DNA of 64,000 nt from Polyangiaceae bacterium. GTDB lineage: Bacteria > Myxococcota_A > Polyangia > Polyangiales > Polyangiaceae. A program made the translations under genes and the position numbers. Below the pieces are notes generated by a model, which did not search any database, was not told the DNA's origin, and saw nothing but the letters and a program-made list of their open reading frames with translations. Every line of letters begins with the position of its first letter. Within the stretch, counting starts at the first letter, position 1. Below are positions 1-7,443 of the stretch, piece after piece. The stretch lies in assembly GCA_016712345.1 (NCBI GenBank), contig JADJRH010000011.1, positions 372,001 through 436,000 of the forward strand, in the 5' to 3' direction.

Positions 1-172
1 CGGGGTTTTTGATGTCGCTGGAGCCCGTGGCGAGGCTCTGGCGCTTGGCGTCGTGTTTTGCCATGGGCCAGTCGGCAAGCGATGTGGCCGTCACACTGAG
101 TGCGGCGAATGTGAAACAGGCGGCGAACGCGAAACGCGCGCGGCCGAGGCGCAACGGACGGTGCAAAAGCAT
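1..172 (-). CDS. Secreted PQQ/FG-GAP-like protein, N-terminal fragment (cut by window edge)
   Basis: Reading leftwards from ATG at 172, an open frame of 57 codons runs off the window. It starts with a basic n-region and a hydrophobic core (RFAFAACFTFAALSVTATSLA), a typical Sec signal peptide, followed by DWPMAKHDAKRQSLATGSSD, which matches the first strand of PQQ-type or FG-GAP beta-propeller repeats (DWPMxxHDxxxTG). A GGAGG Shine-Dalgarno sequence sits 5 nt before the ATG. The rest of the protein is outside the window, so only secretion and a likely propeller fold can be proposed. Confidence 0.6.
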   Translation of the reverse strand, partial: MLLHRPLRLGRARFAFAACFTFAALSVTATSLADWPMAKHDAKRQSLATGSSDIKNP

Positions 173-230
173 GAGATCCTCCGAGCCAGACAAAGCCGAT
201 CGAAGATCTTTTCACGCCTGAAGGTGGTTT

Positions 231-1613
231 TCAGTCTTTTTCAGGCTTGTCAGAATCGCCTTCGTTTTCCTCACCGACCCAGCGTTGAATGGTGCGGCGG
301 TGTACACCCAGCGCCGCGGCGGCGCGCACCTTGTTCCCGCCGAGCCGCTCAAGCACGTGCTTCACGTAGCCGCGTTGCAGCTCTTCGAGCGTCATGAGCC
401 GCTCCGCCGCGGTTGCGAAGATGTCGCGCGGCGCCGTTTCGATGAGCGAAGGGGGCAAGTCGTCCTCGCCGATGTACCGATCTCGCGCGAACGCCACCGC
501 GCGCTCCACGGCGTTTTCAAGCTCGCGCACGTTGCCGGGCCACGCATGGTCCACAAGGCGTCGCGCCGCCGCCTGCGAAAAGCCGACAATGTCGCGATGC
601 GCTCGCTTGGCGGCGCGCTCCAAGAAAAATTCGGCGAGTGGAAGAACGTCTTCGGGCCGATCGCGAAGGGGCGGCACGTTCACTTCGATCACCGCGAGCC
701 GATAAAAAAGGTCTTCGCGAAAGCGCTTCTCTTTCACCAGCTGGCGAAGGTTGTGGTGTGTCGCCGTGACAATGCGCACATCCACGCGGCGCGCCTTTGT
801 GGCTCCCACCGGCCGCACTTCTTGATCCTGCAAGATTCGCAGCAGCTTGGCTTGGAGATGAATGGGGAAATCTCCAATTTCGTCGAGAAACAGCGTGCCT
901 CTGTCGGCCTCAACGAAGAGACCCTGCTTGTCGTTTTTCGCGTCGGTGAACGCACCTCGCACGTAGCCGAACAGCTCGCTTTCAAGCAGCTGCTCCGGGA
1001 TGCTCGCCGCGTTGACGGCCACGAAAGGCTCTTGCCGTCGGCGGCTCGCTTCATGGAGGGCGCGCGCAATCCGCTCTTTTCCCGAGCCCGTTGGGCCGGT
1101 CACCAACACTGTTGCGGGAGAGTCGGCGACACGTTCGATCAACGCCGCGATGTCGGCGAGCGCCTGACTTTTCCCGATGAGCCCCATCGCGCCGCGCGCC
1201 GTATCGAGTTCGCCGCGCAGGCGCGCGACCTCGGCTCGCAGTCGCCGAGCTTCGGTGACGCGAATGAGCGCCGCGCCGAACACCTCGGGATCCAAAGGTT
1301 TTGAAAGGAAATCGTACGCCCCAAGTTTTACGGCGCGCACCGCCAGTTCAATGCTTCCGGTCGCGGTGATGGCAATGACGAGCGTGCGCGGGTCGATGCG
1401 TTGAGCAAGTTCAAGCAGGGCAAACCCGTCGCCGTCGGGAAGGTTGAGTTCGGTGATGAGAACGCCCGCCGGTGTGTCTTCGAGGGCGGCCCGCGCGTCG
1501 GCCAAGGTTGCCACGCGTCGCGCGGTGTAACCGCGCTGCTTTGCCACGCGCTCCAGCAAATCTGCCAGGGCGGCATCCGGCTCAACCAAGATCAGCGGGG
1601 TGGCATTGGGCAC
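231..1613 (-). CDS. NtrC-family response regulator with atypical receiver
   Basis: 460 aa, GTG start. Domain order is receiver (about 1-120), AAA+ sigma-54 activation domain (about 145-375) and a Fis-type helix-turn-helix (GGNKVRAAAALGVHRRTIQR, near 430). The AAA+ part keeps Walker A (GPTGSGKE), Walker B (GTLFLDEIGD), a GAFTDA version of the sigma-54 contact loop GAFTGA, and the R-finger region, so it should activate sigma-54 promoters. The receiver is unusual: the acidic pair is reduced to VEPD and the phospho-acceptor Asp is Glu (ITELNLPDGDG, residue 55), while the Lys of LSKP remains. Such a change often mimics phosphorylation, so activity may be constitutive. It lies 43 bp after the winged-helix gene on the same strand; no histidine kinase is adjacent on this strand. 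Confidence 0.9.
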   Translation of the reverse strand: MPNATPLILVEPDAALADLLERVAKQRGYTARRVATLADARAALEDTPAGVLITELNLPDGDGFALLELAQRIDPRTLVIAITATGSIELAVRAVKLGAYDFLSKPLDPEVFGAALIRVTEARRLRAEVARLRGELDTARGAMGLIGKSQALADIAALIERVADSPATVLVTGPTGSGKERIARALHEASRRRQEPFVAVNAASIPEQLLESELFGYVRGAFTDAKNDKQGLFVEADRGTLFLDEIGDFPIHLQAKLLRILQDQEVRPVGATKARRVDVRIVTATHHNLRQLVKEKRFREDLFYRLAVIEVNVPPLRDRPEDVLPLAEFFLERAAKRAHRDIVGFSQAAARRLVDHAWPGNVRELENAVERAVAFARDRYIGEDDLPPSLIETAPRDIFATAAERLMTLEELQRGYVKHVLERLGGNKVRAAAALGVHRRTIQRWVGEENEGDSDKPEKD

Positions 1614-1656
1614 AGCTCAGGAGGGCCGTAGTCGAACTGGGCGACCGCGCAAATCC

Positions 1657-1956
1657 TCACGCTTCGCCTTGGACGAGAGCGATGAGAGCACTGACTTTTT
1701 GGTGCTTTTCAATGGGGTGACGCAGAGGCATCTGCGACTTCACTTTGTACTGGTTTCGCCGCCCGTCGCGCTCTTTGGTTAAATATCCCGACGCTTCCAG
1801 CTCCCCCAAGATTCGCAGCACCGCGCGCTCGGTGATTCCAACGCGTTCGGCGATATCGCGCACGCGCACATGCGGATCGGCGGCGACACTCAAGAGCACG
1901 TGGGCGTGGTTTGTTAAGAAAGTCCAATCTGGAAAAGCTTCTTCGGCCTCTTTCAT
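1657..1956 (-). CDS. Winged helix-turn-helix transcriptional regulator
   Basis: 99 aa from the ATG at 1956. The frame is open further upstream, but the conserved part begins here with FPDWTFLTNHAHVLLSVAAD. It is a single winged-helix domain of the MarR/ArsR-like type: recognition helix region VRDIAERVGITERAVLRILG, then the wing LEASGYLTKERDGRRNQYKV, ending with PLRHPIEKHQKVSALIALV. This small family is common in actinobacteria and myxobacteria and has no known ligand. The gene precedes the atypical NtrC-like regulator by 43 bp and is probably cotranscribed with it. No clear Shine-Dalgarno sequence is present before the chosen start. Confidence 0.8.
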   Translation of the reverse strand: MKEAEEAFPDWTFLTNHAHVLLSVAADPHVRVRDIAERVGITERAVLRILGELEASGYLTKERDGRRNQYKVKSQMPLRHPIEKHQKVSALIALVQGEA

Positions 1957-2075
1957 CGGGCTCGTTCTCGGAGGAAAAACAGCGGTCTGTCGGGGGCAGG
2001 GCGCGCGCGATCGCGGCGCTCGCGTGAACATTTCTGATAGATGAATGCCGCGAGCCTGGGAAGTGGAGTTCGTGC

Positions 2076-3164
2076 ATGAAGGGCGCGTCGCAAGAAACGT
2101 TTGATGCGCTCCCGGGAATGCGGCGGCGATTGAAAGGCGTTTTTGCGAAAATGTGCTCCGCGCTGCACGCGTCCTCCGCGCTTTTGGGTGGCTTTTTTGT
2201 AGGTGCGATAGGCTGTTCGCAGCCAGCGACGTCGGACGGAGGGCCGGCGACCGCGTCCGCGAGCGCACGGTCACAACCTGTCGCAACGACTTCCGCCACT
2301 GAGGTGTACACAAATTCGGCGAGTGCGTCGGCTGCCGCGCCGCCGCCGTGTCCCTCGTCCATGGTCTTCATTCCGGCGGGCACCTTCATGCGCGGGTCGC
2401 CGGCCGACGACAAGAGCGCGGATCCCGACGAAAGGCCGCAACAGAAAACGCACCTCGGCGCGTTTTGCATCGACAAAACAGAGGTGACCGTTGCTGCGTA
2501 CACACGCTGCGCTGAAGCGCCGAACGAGCTTGGATCGTGTACACCCGCATCCGCGATCGTTGTGTCGAAAGGGCTCAAGCCGTCGGACGTTATTTTTTGG
2601 AGCAAGTTCTGCAATGCGGGCGCGAAAGACCGCCAAGATCACCCGATCAATTGCGTTGACTTTGCTCAGGCCGCGGCGTTCTGCAAATGGGCCGGCGGGC
2701 GACTTCCCACCGAGGCGGAGTGGGAATACGCAGCCCGCGGCGCCGATGGCCGTGTGTACCCATGGGGCAACGAGCCCCCGAGCGCCGAACGGTTGAACGG
2801 CTGCGGTGCGGAGTGCTCCTCGAACGGGGCGGCGCTCGGACGCAACGACAAGAAGCGAATGTTCGATGGAGACGACGGCGCCCAAACCACGGCTCCGGTG
2901 GGACGGTATCCGGCCGGCGCGAGCGCTTTTGGTGTTCTCGACATGGGCGGCAATGTTTGGGAATGGACGGCCGACGGGCTCGCCGCCTACTCGGAAAACG
3001 AAGCGACAAATCCGTCGCACGCGAGCGGACCTATGCGGGTGGTTCGCGGCGGTCATTGGCTCAACGCCAATGCGACGTCGCCGCGCGCCGCCAATCGCGA
3101 AACGCGCGACGAGTCGAAAAAGCTTGAAGACGTGGGGTTTCGTTGCGCGAAGACTCCGCACTGA
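2076..3164 (+). CDS. Formylglycine-generating-enzyme-like (SUMF1) lipoprotein, catalytic Cys absent
   Basis: 362 aa. GTGGAG lies 7 nt before the ATG at 2076; a second in-frame ATG at 2118 gives a cleaner signal peptide (RRRLKGVFAK, hydrophobic stretch, lipobox AIGC). After a low-complexity linker, an FGE-sulfatase domain starts near residue 90: MVFIPAGTFMRGSP, FCIDKTEVTVAAY, GGRLPTEAEWEYAARGADG, YPWGNE, DMGGNVWEWTADG, RVVRGGHW, VGFRCAK. True formylglycine-generating enzymes carry two active-site Cys just after RGGxW; here that stretch reads NANATSPRAANRETRDESK with none. The protein is therefore probably a surface-anchored binding member of the family rather than a sulfatase-maturing enzyme. 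It stands 62 bp ahead of a histidine kinase gene and may share its promoter. Confidence 0.85.
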   Translation: MKGASQETFDALPGMRRRLKGVFAKMCSALHASSALLGGFFVGAIGCSQPATSDGGPATASASARSQPVATTSATEVYTNSASASAAAPPPCPSSMVFIPAGTFMRGSPADDKSADPDERPQQKTHLGAFCIDKTEVTVAAYTRCAEAPNELGSCTPASAIVVSKGLKPSDVIFWSKFCNAGAKDRQDHPINCVDFAQAAAFCKWAGGRLPTEAEWEYAARGADGRVYPWGNEPPSAERLNGCGAECSSNGAALGRNDKKRMFDGDDGAQTTAPVGRYPAGASAFGVLDMGGNVWEWTADGLAAYSENEATNPSHASGPMRVVRGGHWLNANATSPRAANRETRDESKKLEDVGFRCAKTPH

Positions 3165-3226
3165 AGAGCGCCGCGCCGGTGCCGCGTCGGACGGTTGCGC
3201 GCGTGGCGTAGGATCGCCCGGGGAAA

Positions 3227-4708
3227 ATGAAGCTCGCAAACAAGTTGATCGCGGCCATCACGCCGGTCGTCGTCGTTGGCATCGCGCTTTACGCGACCCT
3301 CCGCATCGGTGCTGAGCGTGATCGATTCGAACAGGAAATGAGCCACGACCACGGGCATCTCGGCCACGCGCTTGCGGCGGCTGTGGAAGCGGTCGCCGAC
3401 GAATTCGACGATACGCATGCCGCTTCCATTGTCGACCGCGCGAATCGACGCGGTCGCGGCGTGCAGGCTTCGATTGTTTGGGCCTCGCCGCGAACTGCAA
3501 AGGAGGGGCGCATCGACGAAGAGCCTCAGGTGCTCCGCGCATTGGAGAAGGGCGACGACGTTCTCATGCTCGATCGGGGCGCCGCCAAAGTGTCATATGT
3601 GCCTCTTCGCGGACATGACGGCTCGCTCGGCGCAATTCGAATTTCAGAATCGCGCGATGCCGAGGTGCGCTACGTGCGCACGACGGTACTGAGGCTCACG
3701 CTCGTGGCGCTCGCGCTTGCGATCGCTTGTGCGGCCGCGGTGACGCTTCTCACAATTCGATTCATTGCTCGACCTCTCGAAAGCCTCGTTTCGCAGGCGA
3801 GGCGCATCGGCGAGGGAGATCTGTCCAGTCGCCTCGCGTTTTCGCAGCGAGACGAAATGCACGAACTCGCCGACGAGATGAACGCTATGTGCGAACGCAT
3901 TGCGGATGCGCAGTCGCGCGCTCAGGCGGAGACGGCGCGCCGCCTCGCCGCGCTCACGCAGCTGCGGCACGCCGATCGGCTCAGCACGGTGGGTACACTT
4001 GCATCGGGGCTCGCGCACGAACTCGGAACGCCGCTCAACGTTGTTTCCGGGCGGGCAACCTTGATTTTTCAAGATCCATCCAAACCCGAAGCGGTTAAAA
4101 AAAACGCGAAGATCGTTGTTGAGCAGGCGGAGCGAATGACGCGGATTATCCGTCAAATGCTCGATTTTGCGCGCCGCCGCGAGCCGCAAAAAGGGCGGGT
4201 CGACATAGGAGAGCTGGCCTCGCGCACCGTCACAATGCTCGAACCGATCGGTCGAAAGAAAGGTGTACACATCTCCCTTTCTTCCGAAGGAGATGTCACC
4301 GTCGACGCCGATTCAAACGGCGTTCAGCAAGTGCTCACCAACCTCGTGATGAACGCAGTCCAGGCAACCGAGAAGGACGGCAGGGTGGAGATCGCCGTGC
4401 GCGTTGAAAAGGCGCATTCGCCCGACGACGTCGACTCGCCATCGAAGGAGTACGTCTGCATTCACGTCCGAGATACCGGTGGCGGAATCTCAGATGCGGC
4501 AAAAGACCACATTTTTGAACCGTTCTTCACAACCAAGGATGTCGGCGAAGGAACGGGCCTCGGGCTCAGCGTTTCCTACGGAATCGTGCAGGATCACGGT
4601 GGCTTCATCAGCGTCGATTCCAAGCTCGGGGAAGGCGCCCATTTTGTCGTTTATCTGCCCGCGCCCACCGATCTGAAAAAGACTAGCATCGCGGATCATG
4701 GCAGCTGA
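3227..4708 (+). CDS. Membrane sensor histidine kinase (HAMP, HisKA, HATPase)
   Basis: 493 aa. TM1 is at residues 6-24, a periplasmic sensor of about 120 aa follows, TM2 is near 145-170 (LRLTLVALALAIACAAAVTL), then a HAMP domain (RPLESLVSQARRIGEGDLSS), the H-box LASGLAHELGTPLNVVSG with the phospho-accepting His, the N-box NLVMNAVQAT, G1 DTGGGISD, and FEPFFTTKDVGEGTGLGLS. The class fits NtrB/ZraS-type kinases that phosphorylate NtrC-type regulators. Its last 11 nt overlap the next gene, which encodes such a regulator, so the two should be translationally coupled and form one two-component pair. The signal is unknown. Confidence 0.93.
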   Translation: MKLANKLIAAITPVVVVGIALYATLRIGAERDRFEQEMSHDHGHLGHALAAAVEAVADEFDDTHAASIVDRANRRGRGVQASIVWASPRTAKEGRIDEEPQVLRALEKGDDVLMLDRGAAKVSYVPLRGHDGSLGAIRISESRDAEVRYVRTTVLRLTLVALALAIACAAAVTLLTIRFIARPLESLVSQARRIGEGDLSSRLAFSQRDEMHELADEMNAMCERIADAQSRAQAETARRLAALTQLRHADRLSTVGTLASGLAHELGTPLNVVSGRATLIFQDPSKPEAVKKNAKIVVEQAERMTRIIRQMLDFARRREPQKGRVDIGELASRTVTMLEPIGRKKGVHISLSSEGDVTVDADSNGVQQVLTNLVMNAVQATEKDGRVEIAVRVEKAHSPDDVDSPSKEYVCIHVRDTGGGISDAAKDHIFEPFFTTKDVGEGTGLGLSVSYGIVQDHGGFISVDSKLGEGAHFVVYLPAPTDLKKTSIADHGS

Positions 4709-6116
4709 TCTCGTTGAAAATTTCGCATCGTCTGCGGCGCCGATCGACGTCACGGCGCGTCGTGTACTTGTCGTCGACGACGACGCCAACATGTGTGAAC
4801 TCGTCGCGGCTTCGCTCGAAAACCGCTTCACCATTGTGTACAAAACATCCGCTTCCGAAGCGCTCGAAGAGATCGCCGCGACCGACTTTGATGCGGTCCT
4901 CACCGATCTGAGAATGCCAAAAATGTCGGGAATTGAGCTGTGCGGCGCCATTCGCGAAAGGCGGCCCGACGTGCCCGTTGTGGTGATGACGGCGTTTGGC
5001 AGTCTCGACACCGCGATCGCGGCAATTCGCGCGGGCGCCTACGACTTCATTACCAAGCCCGTGCAAATGGATGAGCTTGCCCTGTTGCTCGATCGAGTGG
5101 TTTCGCACCGCCGACTCGAACGTGAAGTTCGGCTCCTTCGACGCGCCGTTTCAGCCACGCGAACGTTTGGATCCCTTGTGGGCGAGAGCGCCCCGATGCG
5201 TGCTGTGTTCGACATTGTCGACCGCGCGGGCGCCTCCGATTCAAACGTGCTCATCACCGGTGAAAGTGGCACCGGAAAGGGGCTCGTCGCTCGCACCCTT
5301 CACGAGCGCAGCGCTCACAAAAACGGCCCTTTTGTTGTGGTGAACTGCGCCGCAACGCCCGAGTCCGCCCTCGAACGTGAACTGTTCGGCGGGCGCGAAG
5401 GCAGCTTGGCGGCGGGCGGTCGCACGCGTGCGGGCGCCTTTCTTGAGGCGAACGGCGGCACGCTCTACCTCGACAACATCGGTGACCTCCCGCTCGGTTT
5501 GCAGGCAAAGGTGCTCCGCGTCGTGCAAGATCGGCGCGTAAAACCCGCGGGGAGTGAAGAGGAAACGGCGGTGAACTTGCGCCTCGTTGCTTCAACCCGC
5601 CGCGATCTCGAATCGATGGTGGAAGAAGAACGTTTTCGCAGCGACCTGTACTACGCCGTGCATGTTGTACACATCGCGCTTCCCCCGCTCCGCGGGCTTG
5701 GGTCCGACAAGCTGCTTCTCGCGCAAACGTTCATTGAGCAGTTCGCCAATCGAGCGGGTAAGCAGGTAACAGGCCTCACGCCTGAAGCGGCTCAAAAAAT
5801 CCTCGACTACGCATTCCCCGGCAACGTGCGTGAACTCGGTGCGGCGATTGAACGGGCCGTTGCCCTCACACGTTTCGACAGAATCACGGTCGACGATCTC
5901 CCCGAGAAAATGCGCGCGTACAAGCCCGCCCACGTGGTCTTCCTCGCCGACGATCCGCGCGACATTGTGCCGCTCGAAGAAGTGGAACGTCGCTACATCC
6001 TCCACGTGTTTGAGGCAGCCGGACACAATCGCTCGCTCGCGTCGCAGCTCCTCGGGGTCGATCGAAAAACCCTTTATCGCAAGCTCGAAAAGTACGGCGC
6101 CGGCAAAGGCGGCTGA
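4698..6116 (+). CDS. NtrC-like response regulator with degenerate AAA+ domain
   Basis: 472 aa. The receiver is complete: acidic cluster VVDDDA, phospho-acceptor D70 in LTDLRMP, Thr in MTAFG, Lys in ITKP. Walker A is intact (GESGTGKG). The sigma-54 contact loop, normally GAFTGA after ELFG, reads GSLAAG (residues 235-240), and Walker B reads LYLDN instead of LFLDE, replacing the ATPase Glu with Asn at about residue 260. The C-terminal Fis-type HTH is present (AGHNRSLASQLLGVDRKTLY). Without GAFTGA and the catalytic Glu it is unlikely to remodel sigma-54 holoenzyme; it may bind DNA as a repressor, act with sigma-70, or join mixed hexamers. Partner kinase overlaps upstream. Confidence 0.92.
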   Translation: MAADLVENFASSAAPIDVTARRVLVVDDDANMCELVAASLENRFTIVYKTSASEALEEIAATDFDAVLTDLRMPKMSGIELCGAIRERRPDVPVVVMTAFGSLDTAIAAIRAGAYDFITKPVQMDELALLLDRVVSHRRLEREVRLLRRAVSATRTFGSLVGESAPMRAVFDIVDRAGASDSNVLITGESGTGKGLVARTLHERSAHKNGPFVVVNCAATPESALERELFGGREGSLAAGGRTRAGAFLEANGGTLYLDNIGDLPLGLQAKVLRVVQDRRVKPAGSEEETAVNLRLVASTRRDLESMVEEERFRSDLYYAVHVVHIALPPLRGLGSDKLLLAQTFIEQFANRAGKQVTGLTPEAAQKILDYAFPGNVRELGAAIERAVALTRFDRITVDDLPEKMRAYKPAHVVFLADDPRDIVPLEEVERRYILHVFEAAGHNRSLASQLLGVDRKTLYRKLEKYGAGKGG

Positions 6117-6140
6117 GTCGCCGGGCCTCCGTCGTCGCCC

Positions 6141-7421
6141 TCAATCGTCGTACAAAAACACGCTGATCTCTTCGCCCTCGCGGTACCCCTCGTGCCCCTC
6201 ATCAACGATCACCACGCCGTCGGCGCGCGTTGTCGATGACAAGATCGACGCGCCGCTCGTCATGATCGGCGTAACGCGATCACCTTCCACCTTCACCCGT
6301 GTGTAATCGGTCCGCCCCAGCTCGCTCACGATCTTGGCCGCCACCGTGCAGCGCCTTGTTCGATGAGGCCACGCGCGACTTCGTCCGCCGAGCGCGCGCA
6401 CCGTCGGTCCCGCAAAAATCTCATACGCGCACAAACAACTCACCGGGTTTCCCGGCAGCAAAAACACAGTTTGTGTACTCATCCCTTTTTGCAAAAAACC
6501 AAAACCCGTGGGGCTTGCCGGACGCAGCGCCACGCCGTGAACCGCCACTTCTCCCAGCTCTTCGAGCACAAGAGGGGCGTGGTCTTCCGGCCCCACCGAC
6601 GAGCCGCCCGACACGAGGATCACATCTTCGGTGGCACCGCGCATCGCTGTGTACACAGCCTCGCGCGCATCGCGAACGTATTCAATCTCCACGTCTGAAG
6701 CGCCGTCACGAAGCGCGAGCGCCCGAAGCATCACGCTGTTTGAGTCGACAATGGTGCTTTCCGTTGGAATGTTGCCCGGCTCCACCAGCTCATCTCCCGT
6801 AATGAGTACACGCACTGAGGGCCGCCTCACTACCGGAACGCTTGAAATCCCCGTGCTCGCAAGAACTCCCGCATCTTGGGGGCGCAGTTTTCGACCCGCC
6901 GAAACAATCGACATTCCCGCCGGCACGTCTTCCCCCACACGGCCCACGTGTTTTCCCGGCGCCACCGCTTCACGCGCGCGCACAATGGCAATCGCGTTGT
7001 GGGGAGGTGCGCTCCGACTTTCATCAAGCGGCACTTCTTCCGCGTATTCAGCCATTAAAACCGCGTCCGCGCCTTCGGGCACAGGTGCCCCCGTAGTGAT
7101 GCGAACCGCTTCCCCTTTGCCGATTGGCGGCAACGTCCCACGCCCCGCGCGAACTTCACCGACAACGAAAAGCTCCACAGGTGTGTACGCATTCGCCCCA
7201 AACGTGGACTCACCCTGCAATGCGTACCCATCCATGGCAGCTCGGGCAAAATGAGGCACCGCAATGCGAGCTGCGATCGGCTCGGCGGCAACGCGGCCCA
7301 CACACTCGCGAACATGTACACTTTCAACCGGCAGCCGGCCCGTTCGACCTTCGAGAATGGCCAGCGCGTTGGGCACGCTCGTGCGGCTTCGAAAGCCCTT
7401 CATTCGAACGTCGCGCATCAT
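6141..7421 (-). CDS. moeA: Molybdopterin molybdenumtransferase MoeA
   Basis: 426 aa, usual length for MoeA, which inserts molybdate into adenylated molybdopterin to make Mo cofactor in the cytoplasm. Visible family motifs: PHFARAAMDGYAL, ITTGAPVPEGADAVLMAE, the molybdopterin-binding fold with GDELVEPG and DVILVSGGSSVGPEDHAP, the glycine-rich FLLPGNPVSCLCAYE and the C-terminal beta domain. AAGGA precedes the double ATG (MMRD). It starts 22 bp after the NuoE-NuoF fusion gene on the same strand, so both are probably one transcript; this hints that the flavoprotein works with a molybdenum enzyme such as formate dehydrogenase encoded elsewhere. Confidence 0.93.
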   Translation of the reverse strand: MMRDVRMKGFRSRTSVPNALAILEGRTGRLPVESVHVRECVGRVAAEPIAARIAVPHFARAAMDGYALQGESTFGANAYTPVELFVVGEVRAGRGTLPPIGKGEAVRITTGAPVPEGADAVLMAEYAEEVPLDESRSAPPHNAIAIVRAREAVAPGKHVGRVGEDVPAGMSIVSAGRKLRPQDAGVLASTGISSVPVVRRPSVRVLITGDELVEPGNIPTESTIVDSNSVMLRALALRDGASDVEIEYVRDAREAVYTAMRGATEDVILVSGGSSVGPEDHAPLVLEELGEVAVHGVALRPASPTGFGFLQKGMSTQTVFLLPGNPVSCLCAYEIFAGPTVRALGGRSRAWPHRTRRCTVAAKIVSELGRTDYTRVKVEGDRVTPIMTSGASILSSTTRADGVVIVDEGHEGYREGEEISVFLYDD

Positions 7422-7443
7422 GACGGTCCTTCGGTAAGACGAA

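Noticed and set aside
285..1304. Long open frame on the + strand
   Set aside because: It lies entirely antisense to the NtrC-like gene and its translation shows no domain, signal or composition typical of a real protein; GC-rich codon third positions create such frames.
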